A stretch of 64,000 nucleotides of DNA, taken from the NCBI GenBank assembly GCA_029207755.1, contig JARCOQ010000002.1, positions 40,930,244 through 40,994,243 on the forward strand, in the 5' to 3' direction. The position numbers and the translations under genes are program-made. The stretch comes from Chamaea fasciata. Its lineage: Eukaryota; Chordata; Aves; Passeriformes; Sylviidae. The notes under the pieces were generated by a model. That model had not been told where the DNA came from, did no database searches, and saw only the letters and a program-made list of their open reading frames with translations. Positions 1 through 11,400 of the stretch are shown here, piece after piece. Each line of letters begins with the position of its first letter. Position 1 is the stretch's first letter.

Positions 1-3000
1 GGGATGGATGGGTTCTGGATGCTGCTTCAAAGATGGCTTGCCTCTTTTCCAAGGACTGGATGGAGGTAAAATGCAGGAAAAATTCTTGGCACGAGGACCA
101 GGACTCGAGATTTAGCCAAAAAAGTTGGCTTTTCTGAGCCAGCAGCTTTTCTGCTTTCTACTCCAAGGAACTCTGTCTTCAGTCTCTGACAGTTCAGACT
201 AGAGCAGAGCTTCCCATAGCCCACATTTTGCCCACGTGCCTCAGTTTTCCTCCGCAGAAAACCACAGCACTGGTGCAAGGAGAGCAGAAGATATTGAGAT
301 CTTTTCCTGGCATGAAGGCAGAACACGAGTAGGGCCACAGGGGCAGCTTTACATAATTTAGATAAAATCCATGTTGAGAAACAAAATTCCAAGTGTGGAA
401 AGTAACTTAAGTCATGCATACTGAAAGTACCGAAAACTTGAAGTGCGGGGGATCCTTCCTGTAAGTGCTTAGGATTTTCCCTGGAGGTTTGGCATCAGAA
501 TGCTGCAGAGCTGTCATGTGGATAAATACTGCAATTCAACTAGGTTTCCAGGCACATAAAACCCTTGGCTGTGGCCTTCTTTTATTGTTATGATCTTGCA
601 CCAAAGGATCAGCTAGACATTTCCTTAGTCCTTCACCTAGGAACAAAACTATATGTGGCTGAAGTGCAGGAAAGCTCATTCACTGCCAATATATAGGGAC
701 CACAGGCTGGGAAGATTATACTGGTGTGTATCAGCATATGAGCTGCTGTACCACAGGCAGCAACCATCTCTCATACCAGTACAGACACATCCTGACCACT
801 GTAAGCCAAAACCAAAACTGGAAAAGGAGCTTGCTCCAAAGGTTTGATTCACACACCACAGCTTCCCAAGTCCTTTCTGGAAAAACAGCTGTTTGGCTCA
901 TTACCAAGAGGAAGTTATTGGAAACATTCCTTCTAGCCTGTATGGGGGAATGTTGATGATAAAAAGGAAGAGCCTAACTTATTCTTAGGTTTGTTAAGTT
1001 AGAGGCACAATAGATCCTGCGTGAGAAGATGAAAACACATTGAAACCTGCATGGAGGCAATGATAACCAGGACTTAGTGCTAAGGCTCCACGGGGAGCAG
1101 ACATTATGTATCTTTATGTTCAGAGCAGGACTGAGTATAGTGTTGGCAAATCAGGATGTAATTAAATAATCCTTCACTTTCATGGACCTTCAATGAACTC
1201 TCACTTTCAAAGGGAGAGCTGGAGTCCCCCGTGCAATTGCGCTGGAGACAAAGCAAAACTTCAAAGTCGCCCTTTTGACTGTGGATTCAGTGAAATGTTT
1301 GACTAAAAAAAGAATTGAGTGGTTATGAAGAAAAATTCAGCCAGATTTGGCTGCAGATCTCACCAGCAGGAGCACCAAAGGACACATTTCACTCCTCCAA
1401 CTTTCAGAAGGCACATGAGATGACTTAAGGTCAACCAGCATACACCATCAGCACCCCCTCACATTAAAGCTTCCAGAGAAACACGGTGAAACAACCAAAC
1501 CCAGTTTGCCCCCACCTAGCTGAAAGCCTAATGGCGAGGAGAATTGCCTGTAGGTATCATGGCAGAGGGTTTAAGGGAGCAATCTCAGTTTCTGCTTTAC
1601 ACTTTCTGACATAGATTGCACAGCAAAAGTAGAAATGCAAACAGTGGTGGTATGCATGCGCCTGGACAGCAGGTAGGACTAGGATGCTTGGCTGAGGCAT
1701 GACAAGAGTAGGTCCCTAAGAATAAATGGAACACAGGAGATCAACACCAGGCCACCAAGCCTTGCAGCCTGCAGGTGAGACTGTCTAACCTCTGTTTTAG
1801 ACAGGGAGGTCAAAGGGGACTATTTCACTCCTGTGTCACCCCAGTTCTGTGCTGGTACTGACCCTGGATATCTGGGTGAACACCATGTGCTGAGGTCCTG
1901 TCCGCTCAGAGGGCACAGCTGTGTGTTGACTATTAAACACAGCTCTGAGCAGCTGTTTGGCCAAAGAGGAGCCAGATAAGAGGCTTATGTAACTGAGATA
2001 AAAAGGGTGAGAAAGTCCAATAAATAGAGTACTCTCACAACATTTCGTGAACACCCTGTATCAGAGCTACTGAAGGGAGACAGGGACATACTGCACCATT
2101 TCCTGTGAAAACTATTTTCCACACTAATGCTTAAAATGCATAAGGATACCTTGGCACTCTCTGGAATACCCAAACAAGTGACTTTTATTCAACTGGCTTT
2201 GCTTATTTTTCTGGCATCTAGGATTACAGTCCAGTAAGACAAAAACCATCGCTAACAGCAATGGAATATACAACATAAGAAAAATGTTTTAGTTTATGTG
2301 TTTGACAAAAGAAAGGAAAAAGTCATCTTGGAAGAACACATATGAAAGTTGGATTAAAGACAAATTTGGTGTCAAAATTGTATTTTTCTGATTTCTATCT
2401 ATTGGCAAGAATTCCAGAGACCACCTTTTTTGTTGTTTGAATTTCCAACATGTTTCATTTATTCCTGCTTAGTTTATCTCAGTCTTTTCTACGGAAGCCA
2501 CAGAAGAACAGTCCATCAAAGGATGAAATTTTAAATCTTTTTTGATTTAGAAACTTCAGAAGTCCTGCTGTACAGCAGACACTCTAGATTACTCCATAAG
2601 AAGAAACAGCAGCAACCATTTTTGGATTCCCTAGGATGAAATGTTCTGGGTCTTTTTATAGTTTAGACTGTAAATAAGAAAATACCACAACTATGACCTT
2701 AAATATCATCTGCTTTAAATTATAATTAAGTAACTGACAGCTTTGGTAAATGACAGCTTCATTGCATGTTACTATAATCAGTTGTGAGCAATTTAAGTAC
2801 TCACATAGCACTACTGTCCTATCATTTGCTGGCCTATGGACAGATTTACTTTATTTAAAGTGGTCAATTTTTTGCATTTTCATGGCACTCCCCATCTCAC
2901 AACAGCTCCATCTTTCTCTGACCTTCACTTCTCATTTGCTACTAAAACAAAGTTTCCACATGGTAAACCTCATGAGCTGTAATGAACACTGACACACCCC

Positions 3001-3149
3001 ATGATTAGCATTTCTCCTCTCTTCTCACAGCTGCACTGGGCAGCTGCAAGGACCAGTGAGATGCTGGACTTGGCTACAGCACTAGGGGAGGGCAGCAGAC
3101 ACAGTTAAGAGAAGCTGCAGCAGCACTGGTGGGGTCACAGTGAGACATT
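1..3149. other. unassigned AT-rich DNA
   Basis: No gene, RNA or repeat family is recognised here. A 130-codon open frame on the minus strand (27-419) has no motif, signal peptide or membrane segment that I recognise and is within chance length for this window. An AATAAA hexamer on the minus strand at 2850-2855 would suit a minus-strand transcript ending after the candidate stop at 3150, but such hexamers are common in AT-rich DNA. Confidence 0.5.
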
Positions 3150-3268
3150 TCATGCCACCTCCTCACAGAGCAGACTTGCCAACCCAGCCCTCGCCCCTTC
3201 ATTGCACAAAATGAGGGGTGGCGTTTCAGAGCCATGGCTCTCACTACATTCCGCAAGGGCATCATGGG
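3150..3268 (-). other. candidate 3'-terminal exon (low confidence)
   Basis: Reading the minus strand, a pyrimidine-rich tract ending in CCACAG is followed by 38 open codons and a TGA at 3150-3152. The frame begins with two bases that complete a codon (phase 1). This fits the single base left over by the exon-like segment at 4825-4941. The encoded tail, which ends LASLLCEEVA, is not one I recognise. Splice-like pairs with short open frames are common by chance, so this is only a candidate. Confidence 0.2.
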
Positions 3269-4824
3269 CTGTGGACAGGATGGAGTATGTAATGGCACAG
3301 GCTGCCCACATCAATGCTCTTTTTCTCAATTACAGGTCTGTATAAATTTTTTGAGCCCACACTGACATATGCAAATGCTACCAAGATTTGTACAGCCAAT
3401 ATTTGCCAAGGAGAAGGCAATCCTCCTGCTCTCTCCCTCCCGCCCTGCCCAGGAGCAGCAGGGTCAGTCCTGGCGTGCACTGGCAGAAGTTGGTGGTATT
3501 CCCAAAAAAACAACTGGAAACCCTAAACACCCAGCAGAACCCCAGGCTCCCACCAGCTGATGGTTTTTCTGCTACACAGCTAAAAGGTAGAGGCTCAGAG
3601 TCTTCCCTTATTCATTCACCTTAATTAAGAGACTGGGGGTCCCCAACTGCCAGTTCAAGTCTAGCCACATACACAATTACTTGGTTATTTCATTTAAAGC
3701 TTTAAATAAAATGCTTTTCTGTTTTTGTTCCTACTCTTTAATGGATGCAGAGAACCATTCTGTCAAGAACAAAACAAATGCTCCACTGAACCCATCTCAA
3801 TGGACAATTTGTTTCTTCAATGCAGCCTTTAAGTAATAAAGAAAGAATAAACATAACATTCTCCTAAGAAATAAAATGAAAACACTTTTAAAAGAACCCA
3901 CTTGTCTGAGGGATACTAAGACGTTAATAAACTCAGCTCAGACATTTACAAAAAAGCTCACTCACTAAATCCATTTTGATAGAGCAGTAAAACAGCTTGG
4001 AACCAGACCACTGCTTGTGTAAATCAGCAGCATCCCTACAGTGATCACAGATATTTACACCAGCTGAGGACCTGACCAGAGCAGCAAGTGAAAAGAGGAG
4101 GAGAAAACTTTAATCTGAACAGGAGCAGCAGCAGTAAGTGCTCAGTGCAGTGATACACTGAACTCACAAGAAACTGAACTAAATCAGCTCATAGGGAAAA
4201 TTCAAGGTGTGCCTCTCTGATCTATAAAACAGAGTTGAAGAACTTGTAAATGACTTTTTTTTATTTGCAGGTTGAGTTGGGGAAGAGTCCTAATTGTAAC
4301 AACATGGACTGAGTTGTTTGATTCAAAGGAAAACATTTTCATTTATTTCTACACAAATATTGGGAGGTTTTTTTGTCATTTCCAAATGATCTTCTGTACA
4401 TAAGCGTAAAAGCTGAATTCAGCAAAATTTGTGATTTTTATTCACTCTTTTCACACTTTTAGTGCTGTTAGAATTTGCTGGGATCTTGAAAGTCTCACCC
4501 ACATGCACTGGGGACTCCCATGTAATTCAAGAGAATATCAGCTCATCAACCAGTGCAAACCAGTATTGTTCATATGACCCAAATGGAGCTTTCACCCAGC
4601 CAACATTGTTCCTATTGTGGCTTTTTCCTTTCCTGGTCACACCTTTTGAACAGAATTGCCACTACTGCACAGAGATAAAACACAGATTTAGAAGTAAGAA
4701 TTTGACATTGAAATACAGTTCACCATTTATAAAATCACTCAGATGGTGTATCATTTGTGGATTTTTAAAAGCTAATGTAATGTCTGTTACTGAGGTAAAC
4801 ATAGGGGCTTATTTCAAAACTCAC

Positions 4825-4941
4825 CTAAAATCTTGTCAATTCCAGATTCCTGTATATGATACTTGGCTTTTTTCTCCCTTTCTTTAATCATCTGAAATAT
4901 TTCCATATGGCTATAAAAAGACTCCTTTTGAGAAGCAAGTC
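4825..4941 (-). other. candidate internal exon, 117 nt (low confidence)
   Basis: On the minus strand this segment is bounded by TTTCTTTCAG at its 5' side and by GTGAGT at its 3' side, both close to consensus splice sites. One frame is open for 38 codons and is rich in K, E and Q, with a helix-like charged stretch (KEREKKAK). The exon would be phase 1 to phase 1. The segment upstream at 5804-5845 leaves one base and the one downstream at 3150-3268 starts with two, so the three join in frame. The protein is not recognised. It is the strongest member of the 3-10 kb series because both splice sites are good and the frame is the longest internal one. Confidence 0.3.
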
Positions 4942-5295
4942 CTGAAAGAAATGCTAACTAGTCATTAAAAGCTTGGAATCAAATACATATGTGCTGACTT
5001 CTTCACATTCCCCAAATACATGTTGCTGTTTTGTCATGATGCAGATTTATCAGTCTTTATGTACCATAACAATTAATGAAGAAATCCAAGAGTAAAAGGA
5101 GAGAGCTCAAAAAAAAAAATAATTTGGAGGAGGTGATTTCAAAAAAGTCCACTGGCAACACCACTTCGTTAAAAGAAATATTAAAGAAAAAAACTCAAGT
5201 CAACTACAGGTTTGAAAAGGATAAACAATGAAAAGAGAAATTTTAAAAAGCAGGGATTTATTTTCTTAAATGAGAATGAATAGAATGGATGCAGG

Positions 5296-5351
5296 GATTA
5301 ACTTCTTTCTCCCCCAAAAAGACGATTAACTTCTTTCTCCCCCAAAAAGAC
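5296..5351. repeat. 28-bp perfect tandem duplication
   Basis: Two exact adjacent copies of a 28-base unit (5296-5323 and 5324-5351) beginning GATTAACTTC and ending AAAAAGAC. Perfect identity suggests recent replication slippage or a very short tandem duplication. No function is implied. Confidence 0.95.
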
Positions 5352-6148
5352 AACAATTCATAAACTGCACCAGCTGTTGGGAGAGAAAAATTTTGCACGG
5401 CCTTCTACCAGAACATAACACATGGCTGATTAGGGGGAAGCAAGAAGACTGCATCTTCTCTCAGAAATTAAGAAGCAGGACACAAAGACTATCAAAGCAC
5501 TTGATGTTACCATAAATATCTAAGGTTAGTGGAAGGACATGAAAGAAAGTATTACTCTCCAAATTCAACAGTGGCAGATAAGAGAAGGGAGTTTTCTTGG
5601 CTGCTGGAAAAGATATGAGACATGATAGAGCTATAAATTATTAGCATCATGGCAGTAGCAGAAATATTGTTAATACATAGTTACTTCCTGCAGACTAAGA
5701 CCAAGGCTGTGTTATGGCAGGTGTTGAAAAATAGAATAAGAAAAAGACTGTAGTCCTCAGAAGCCAAGTATTGAATAGATATCACCAAAGCAATCTAAAT
5801 TACCTTGGGATTCAGACAAAATTTGCAATTCACGGAGACTGAACACTGGGTTGCTTTATAGGGAGAATCAATACATTTGTCATTACTCATATTATTTGTA
5901 CTCCAAATTGAGTCTAGATCCAAAAATACCACCTGGGCATCACATTTGTACTACAGTTCTGGCAAAACTGTATTTCTTAATTTCACTGTAAAACTGTCCC
6001 CTCTCTTCTTAGATACCTGTGAGCACCACACCTTCGGCAGGTCTTTACTTTCCGCCTCCTGCCCCAGTCCACCTCCAGGAGATCCCATAGACAGACTGAC
6101 TGGACATGAATTACCCCTGATTCTGTGTTTGTAAGAGATAATAGTTAC

Positions 6149-6200
6149 CTTCTGGCAGATCACAAAAGCTTTTCATCAGGCATGCCATGGAGCACGGATA
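6149..6200 (-). other. candidate internal exon, 52 nt (low confidence)
   Basis: On the minus strand this is flanked by TTCTGTCACAG and GTAACTATT. It is open in the frame YPCSMACLMKSFCDLPE, phase 0 to phase 1, and would join in frame to a 42-nt segment at 5804-5845 and then to 4825-4941. At 52 nt an open frame means little on its own. The support is the two good splice sites and the matching phase. Confidence 0.2.
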
Positions 6201-8433
6201 CTGTGACAGAAGTCAAAATGTTGATAGCTTGAATTTCTGTGCATGCAGAATTGTACATTCACAGCCCCTTTTTTGAGAATCTGCATACACAGCTAAGACA
6301 TTTCTGCATGCATGCCTCTGGTGATTTTTTTCCCCCCTAGATGAGTACATCTATGATTAAATTATAGTAGTTTTCTACATAGCATTCTTAACGTTTAGAC
6401 AGATTGATAGAAGAATATATTTTACTCCCATTACTTGAAAAAGCTCTTACTGAAAGTAAACAGTGATTAAAGAAACCATAAACATTGCTTCATTCACAGT
6501 TAAAGCCACTTCAGCTACATCTTTCGCAAAAACTACGGAGAGAAGTGAGGCAGACATGGCGCTGTTACTCTGCTCACAGAAAAAACAATTTTTAAGTGTC
6601 GTCACATTTTACCAGGAAGAAATGCAACTATCAGAATAGGTCTGGATCTCAATATGTTTTACTATCCCGCTCATTTCCATTGCCAACAGGAATAAGAGAA
6701 ACTAAGCAGATAGAAACTGAAAAACTTCAACCACAATTAAGTAGCAAATAGTTATGAAAGGCTCCCTTGTTACAATATCCTCTATTCTAGATTCTGTTTG
6801 ATTTTTTGCAGAGGACACCCAATGGCTTAACCACGTTTTGAACAAAAAATAGAAATCTGGAGAGAAAAAGACCCATTTTCTTGCCAAGCAGAATTAGGGG
6901 AGGATAGTATTAGCGGATGTTCATGTAGACTCCTTCTTAAGACATGATCTTATTCTTTTTGAAACTGTGTTAGTTTCATCAGTAACAGGACTGGGTTCCA
7001 ATTTTTCATTCATAATGGATTTTGTTTCTGTGCTTCTTTTCTTCTCATCCTGGCTTCATAGCTGGGTAAGATGTAAACCATATAAACAGATGGGATTTTG
7101 CTACACTAGTTAACATGTTGATCAATCACATCATCTGCTGTGTGAGCCATCCTTCTCCTCCCTCCCCTCCTTTTGCAGTCACACAGAAAACCCCAGCAGA
7201 CTGCTTGTATATCATTGGTCACGATGACAGGCAACACATTTCTTCATCTGCTTCCCCCTTAGAATGCAATAAGGTCTAGAGAAGGTTTTCACACCTAACT
7301 TAACCACGGATACACAATACTCAGGAAAAAACGTGGTGCTGGTTTCTGCTGGGCAGTGTACATCGCAGGACAGACGTGCCCACAGCCTCCTGAGTTGGCA
7401 GAGGTGCACGCCACAGCTGCTTGGGGACACCTTCAGTGACGAGATGTCTCTCCATGACATGGCTGTTGCTCTTAAAATGCACTCATGGCAGAAACCTGTA
7501 GTCCTCAGGATTCAAGGCTGAACTAGGCACCATAAGTTTACACAAATCTCTTCTGCAAAAGCTGCCATGATGACAATTGTCAGGACAAGAAAAGAACGGG
7601 GGATGGAGCACAAAAACCAGTAAGTGTAACAATGACAAGTGATAGAAGAACATATAAAAAGCAAGTCATACTCACATCCATTACTAATTATATGCCCATC
7701 ATTTGCCAGTAGAAAAACAGTATGTGGTCTGAGAGTAAAAAAGAAAGTTCGCAAAAAAATTTAACATTTTTAATTAGACTAACTGAATTGGATTTAAAAA
7801 AAATATCAAAATGCCTTTGGGCACACAGGATTTTCATTGATCCTCTCTTTTTTTGTGTTCAAGTCTCACTGGTGATGTTTAGAAGTGGGTTTTTTGAGGT
7901 CTCCCTCATTCTTATGCCAGACTGGGGGGTGCAGGAAGGGCTGATGAAATACATTCTCCACACTACTGGAACCAGAGCTTTTCTCCTGGAAGTGCACACC
8001 TGAAGGTTAATGGGGATGGGCTAAACCACTCCTGACTTAAACAACAGGCTCCCTTAGTGCATGCCAATGAGGTGTCAGGGCTGGACTTCACTTTTAATGA
8101 AATCCATGGGTAGAATCATACCTCCTTTATTACAAGGATTTTTAGCAGTAATTAACACGCATAGATTGCAAAGCTCTTCTAGCAGCTGTCATGCTGCTGT
8201 TCTCTAAAGATGCTCAAGAAGACATCACACTGCTCCCTGCCTTAAAAACTGCTAATAAAAGCAGGCTTTAATTCTGAAGTGCATTCAGAGCACATGGGGA
8301 AGCAAAATCAATGCTTGGTCAAACAGATCAAGAAAAACAACTCTTTAGCAAAGTAACCATGCTTTTCAGACTCCTACGTGCCCTGTTCAAATACTACTGA
8401 AATCAATGCAAAAACTCCCTTAGGAATTTGACA

Positions 8434-8438
<5 letters not shown>

Positions 8439-8468
<30 letters not shown>
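8439..8468. repeat. poly(A) run, 30 bp
   Basis: Thirty consecutive A residues, followed by GGAAAAAAA. No retrotransposon body or target-site duplication could be recognised next to it, so it is listed as a simple homopolymer and not as a retrogene tail. Confidence 0.95.
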
Positions 8469-8470
<2 letters not shown>

Positions 8471-11400
8471 AAAAAAATCAAATTCAAACCCAAAACCTCG
8501 ACCAAAGCAAATTTAAAATCTAACCACTATACACCTCATACTCTCTGAACCCAAGTGTTTTAGTATGAGAATCAGATGAAGGTGTACAAGGCCCCTTCAA
8601 TTGGTTCACATATTAGTGAGAAAATTCCACCAACCCTCAAGATTTGAACAGAAATATCACTTCTGTTTAACACTATCTGAAAGAGCTATAGCTTCTAATA
8701 TTTAAACATCAAAGGAACTGAATATATCCCTGCAAAACTATTAATCTTTAAAGGCAGAATAGAGCCAATATTTTCAACACAATGAGAGACTGAAGATTTC
8801 TCTGTATTATCTTACTATTGTTCAATGATCTGCATCCATTCAGGGGTAACAGCACACGCTTAAAAGATTGAAGAAAAAGAAATTGCATTCTAGCCATGGC
8901 AACAGTATGGATGCAATCAACTCTTGACTTTGATTCTTTTGAAGGGAAATGGCTGAAAAATGGGTCTGTATTTACGATAAAAGCAATGCAAAAGTAGTTA
9001 GAGAAAGATAGGAAGAAAAGCTTCTAATGTTTGCCTTTTAAAGGGACATCTGATCTTGAATATAAAGATTCAATCATTATTTAGAAGGCTGTTATCAACA
9101 GACCTTTTCATAAACCCATAAAACAAACACTCCAGCATTAAATCAATAACTTCTATGTCACCATTTTTTTCATTTTTGTGAATAGTTTACCACTGGAAAG
9201 TGGTTGCTAAAAACACATATTAATCTCTGAACTTCTTTTAAAAACTTCCAAAGTTTTCTTTAAAAAATACATTGAATACAAGCAAAGACATTAAAGAGAA
9301 GAGAAGCAGTGGAGAGAATTCATAATATCAAAAAATTACTGATCTGGTGTAAGCATTGTGCAATATGTAAGAAGAACGACTTGCTACTCTTCAGAACACA
9401 TTTTTTTTCATGCAATACTCATTCATTTCTGCTAGAGACAAACCATGGGCAATGCTATTTTGGTCTTCTTAACTTCACCACCAAAGTGTGAAAATCTGCC
9501 TACTGAAGTCTCACATATCTTTGCATTTTGTGACTGGATTCAAATCATTCAGAGCATTTTTCTTGTAAAAATCAGGCTCTCCTGCAACATTTTTGATTAT
9601 ATTTTCCATGTCTGGATATTGCAATTACATTAGAGAGACTCAGAACTGACTAGGGACGTAAAATCTGAACCTGATGCACTCTCTCCTGCACAGTTTGCTT
9701 CATCAAAGTCTTTGCAGAATACCAAATTTCCAGAAATAGAAGTTAACAATTAACAATTGGGATCAACAGTGTTTTTGTGACAGTCAACAAGCTTTATGGA
9801 GCACTAAGATAAATAATTCCCAAAGAGGAAGAACTTCTGCAGAGAAAATCTGGTCACAACCAAAGCTCCGAGCAGTATTGTTTCTCTGTGTTCTATATAC
9901 ATCACTGATACAAGAACTGCTGAGTACTACTGTGAAAAAGAAACTCGATAATGTATGAAGAGAATTATTGTTCATGCCTCCAAGCTGTTCCTAAAGGTGC
10001 TAACACACACTGCAGTAATACCTAGACAGGTCTCGGGGACACACAGGACCACGCTCATTCAGAAGGTCCACAGCTGACGACAGAGTAAAATACATGGACA
10101 AAGGAAGTAAAATTTGGGATCTCCTTCTTTCAAACCTCACTGAAGAGGTGATCTCAGAGCAGTTGTGAGATAACAGGCAGCAGTTAGCTATCTAATTAAT
10201 ACATAAATAAACAAACAAATAACCCAACAACACCAAACCCAAATCATTATCTAAATCCATGATCTACAGTGTCAGTAAAAAAAAAAAAAGAAAGAAAAAT
10301 GGGGACCAAGTAAGTATTGATATGTATCCATGAATCAACAAATACATTATTGTCAGAGTTCACAGATGATAAAATCAAAACAGAGCATTATGAACATCCA
10401 TTTTAGCTTTGGAAGGATACAGGCTGCAGCCCACAGTCAAAATGCATTAGATTAGAAACAATGGTTCTGCAAACAGCAGAACGAATGAAGACTGGTTTCC
10501 TACTGTCTCTCTCTCACTTGCTCAACTTCTTAGTTGAATTATACTAAGACATACTGTTATCTTATCCTTTCTTATTACTAATTTTATCTCACAGCATTTA
10601 GCAGCATTCTAGAGACCACTTTAGCAAAGAGGTCCCAAAGATGCTATGGCTGCAGCACTTCACTGATCTCTTCAAGGTGAAGCAGTAAAACGGGCAGAAT
10701 GGGCAGAATAACCTGACATGAACAGCAAGCACCTGACCTTCAAGGACTCATGTTGAGCATATTCCAAGGCCAGCCCCACTCTCAGTTTCACACTGAGTGT
10801 CTTAATAAGAGGGATCAGAGAGATCTGGGAGAAGCAGATGATTCAAAAATTGCCCTTTCTTAAGCTCAAATGTGAAGATCAGAAATCAGGAGTTAACTGA
10901 CAAAATGCTGCATTGGATTTTGCGTGGCCAGGTTTTGGCAACAGGGCTACAGGGGTGGCTTCTGTTGGAAGCTGCCAGATGCTTCCCCCTGGCAGCCCCA
11001 AGACAGATGCACTGCTGGATAAGATTGGGGCAATTAGAAATGGTGGTAACACCTCTGCAAGAACGTTTTGAAGAAGAAGAAAATAAAAGTTATGGTACAG
11101 ATGTAATTGTGGCCAGAGAAAAGCAGTGAGAACATGTGAGAGGAACAGCCTGGCATACATGTATCTGTGGTAACCAGTACCTGCACATGGGAAAGAGATA
11201 TGGCACTAGGCTGCTTACAGGGAAGTATTAACAACTCAACATACAGGAGCGTCCCAGCTTGATTCCAGCAGCAGAATGGAATATATGCTCATCAATCTGA
11301 TTTCCTGGAGATGCCTCCAGGGATAATGAGCAAAAATAATTAAAACTACATCAAAAAAGTAATGGCATTCTTTCTCCACTAAATGCGGGTATGAATTTAG

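Larger units (their letters stand above)
3269..8438. other. AT-rich DNA between and around candidate exons
   Basis: Apart from the exon-like segments listed separately and the 28-bp duplication, nothing is recognised. The 141-codon plus-strand frame at 4462-4887 lacks any known motif and overlaps the minus-strand candidate exon 4825-4941. It is judged to be chance. Further short exon-like segments on the minus strand lie at 5804-5845, 7431-7495, 7676-7728, 7870-7921 and 8122-8178. Confidence 0.4.

Noticed and set aside
27..419. 130-codon minus-strand frame
   Set aside because: No recognisable domain, no flanking transcription or splice evidence, and length compatible with chance.
4462..4887. 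141-codon plus-strand frame with hydrophobic stretches
   Set aside because: No family recognised. It overlaps a better exon-like segment on the opposite strand, and the hydrophobic parts follow from T-rich DNA.
7561..7620. Plus-strand segment ending in a GTAAGTGT donor
   Set aside because: Its open frame is short, it has no partner exons on the plus strand, and it competes with minus-strand candidates.
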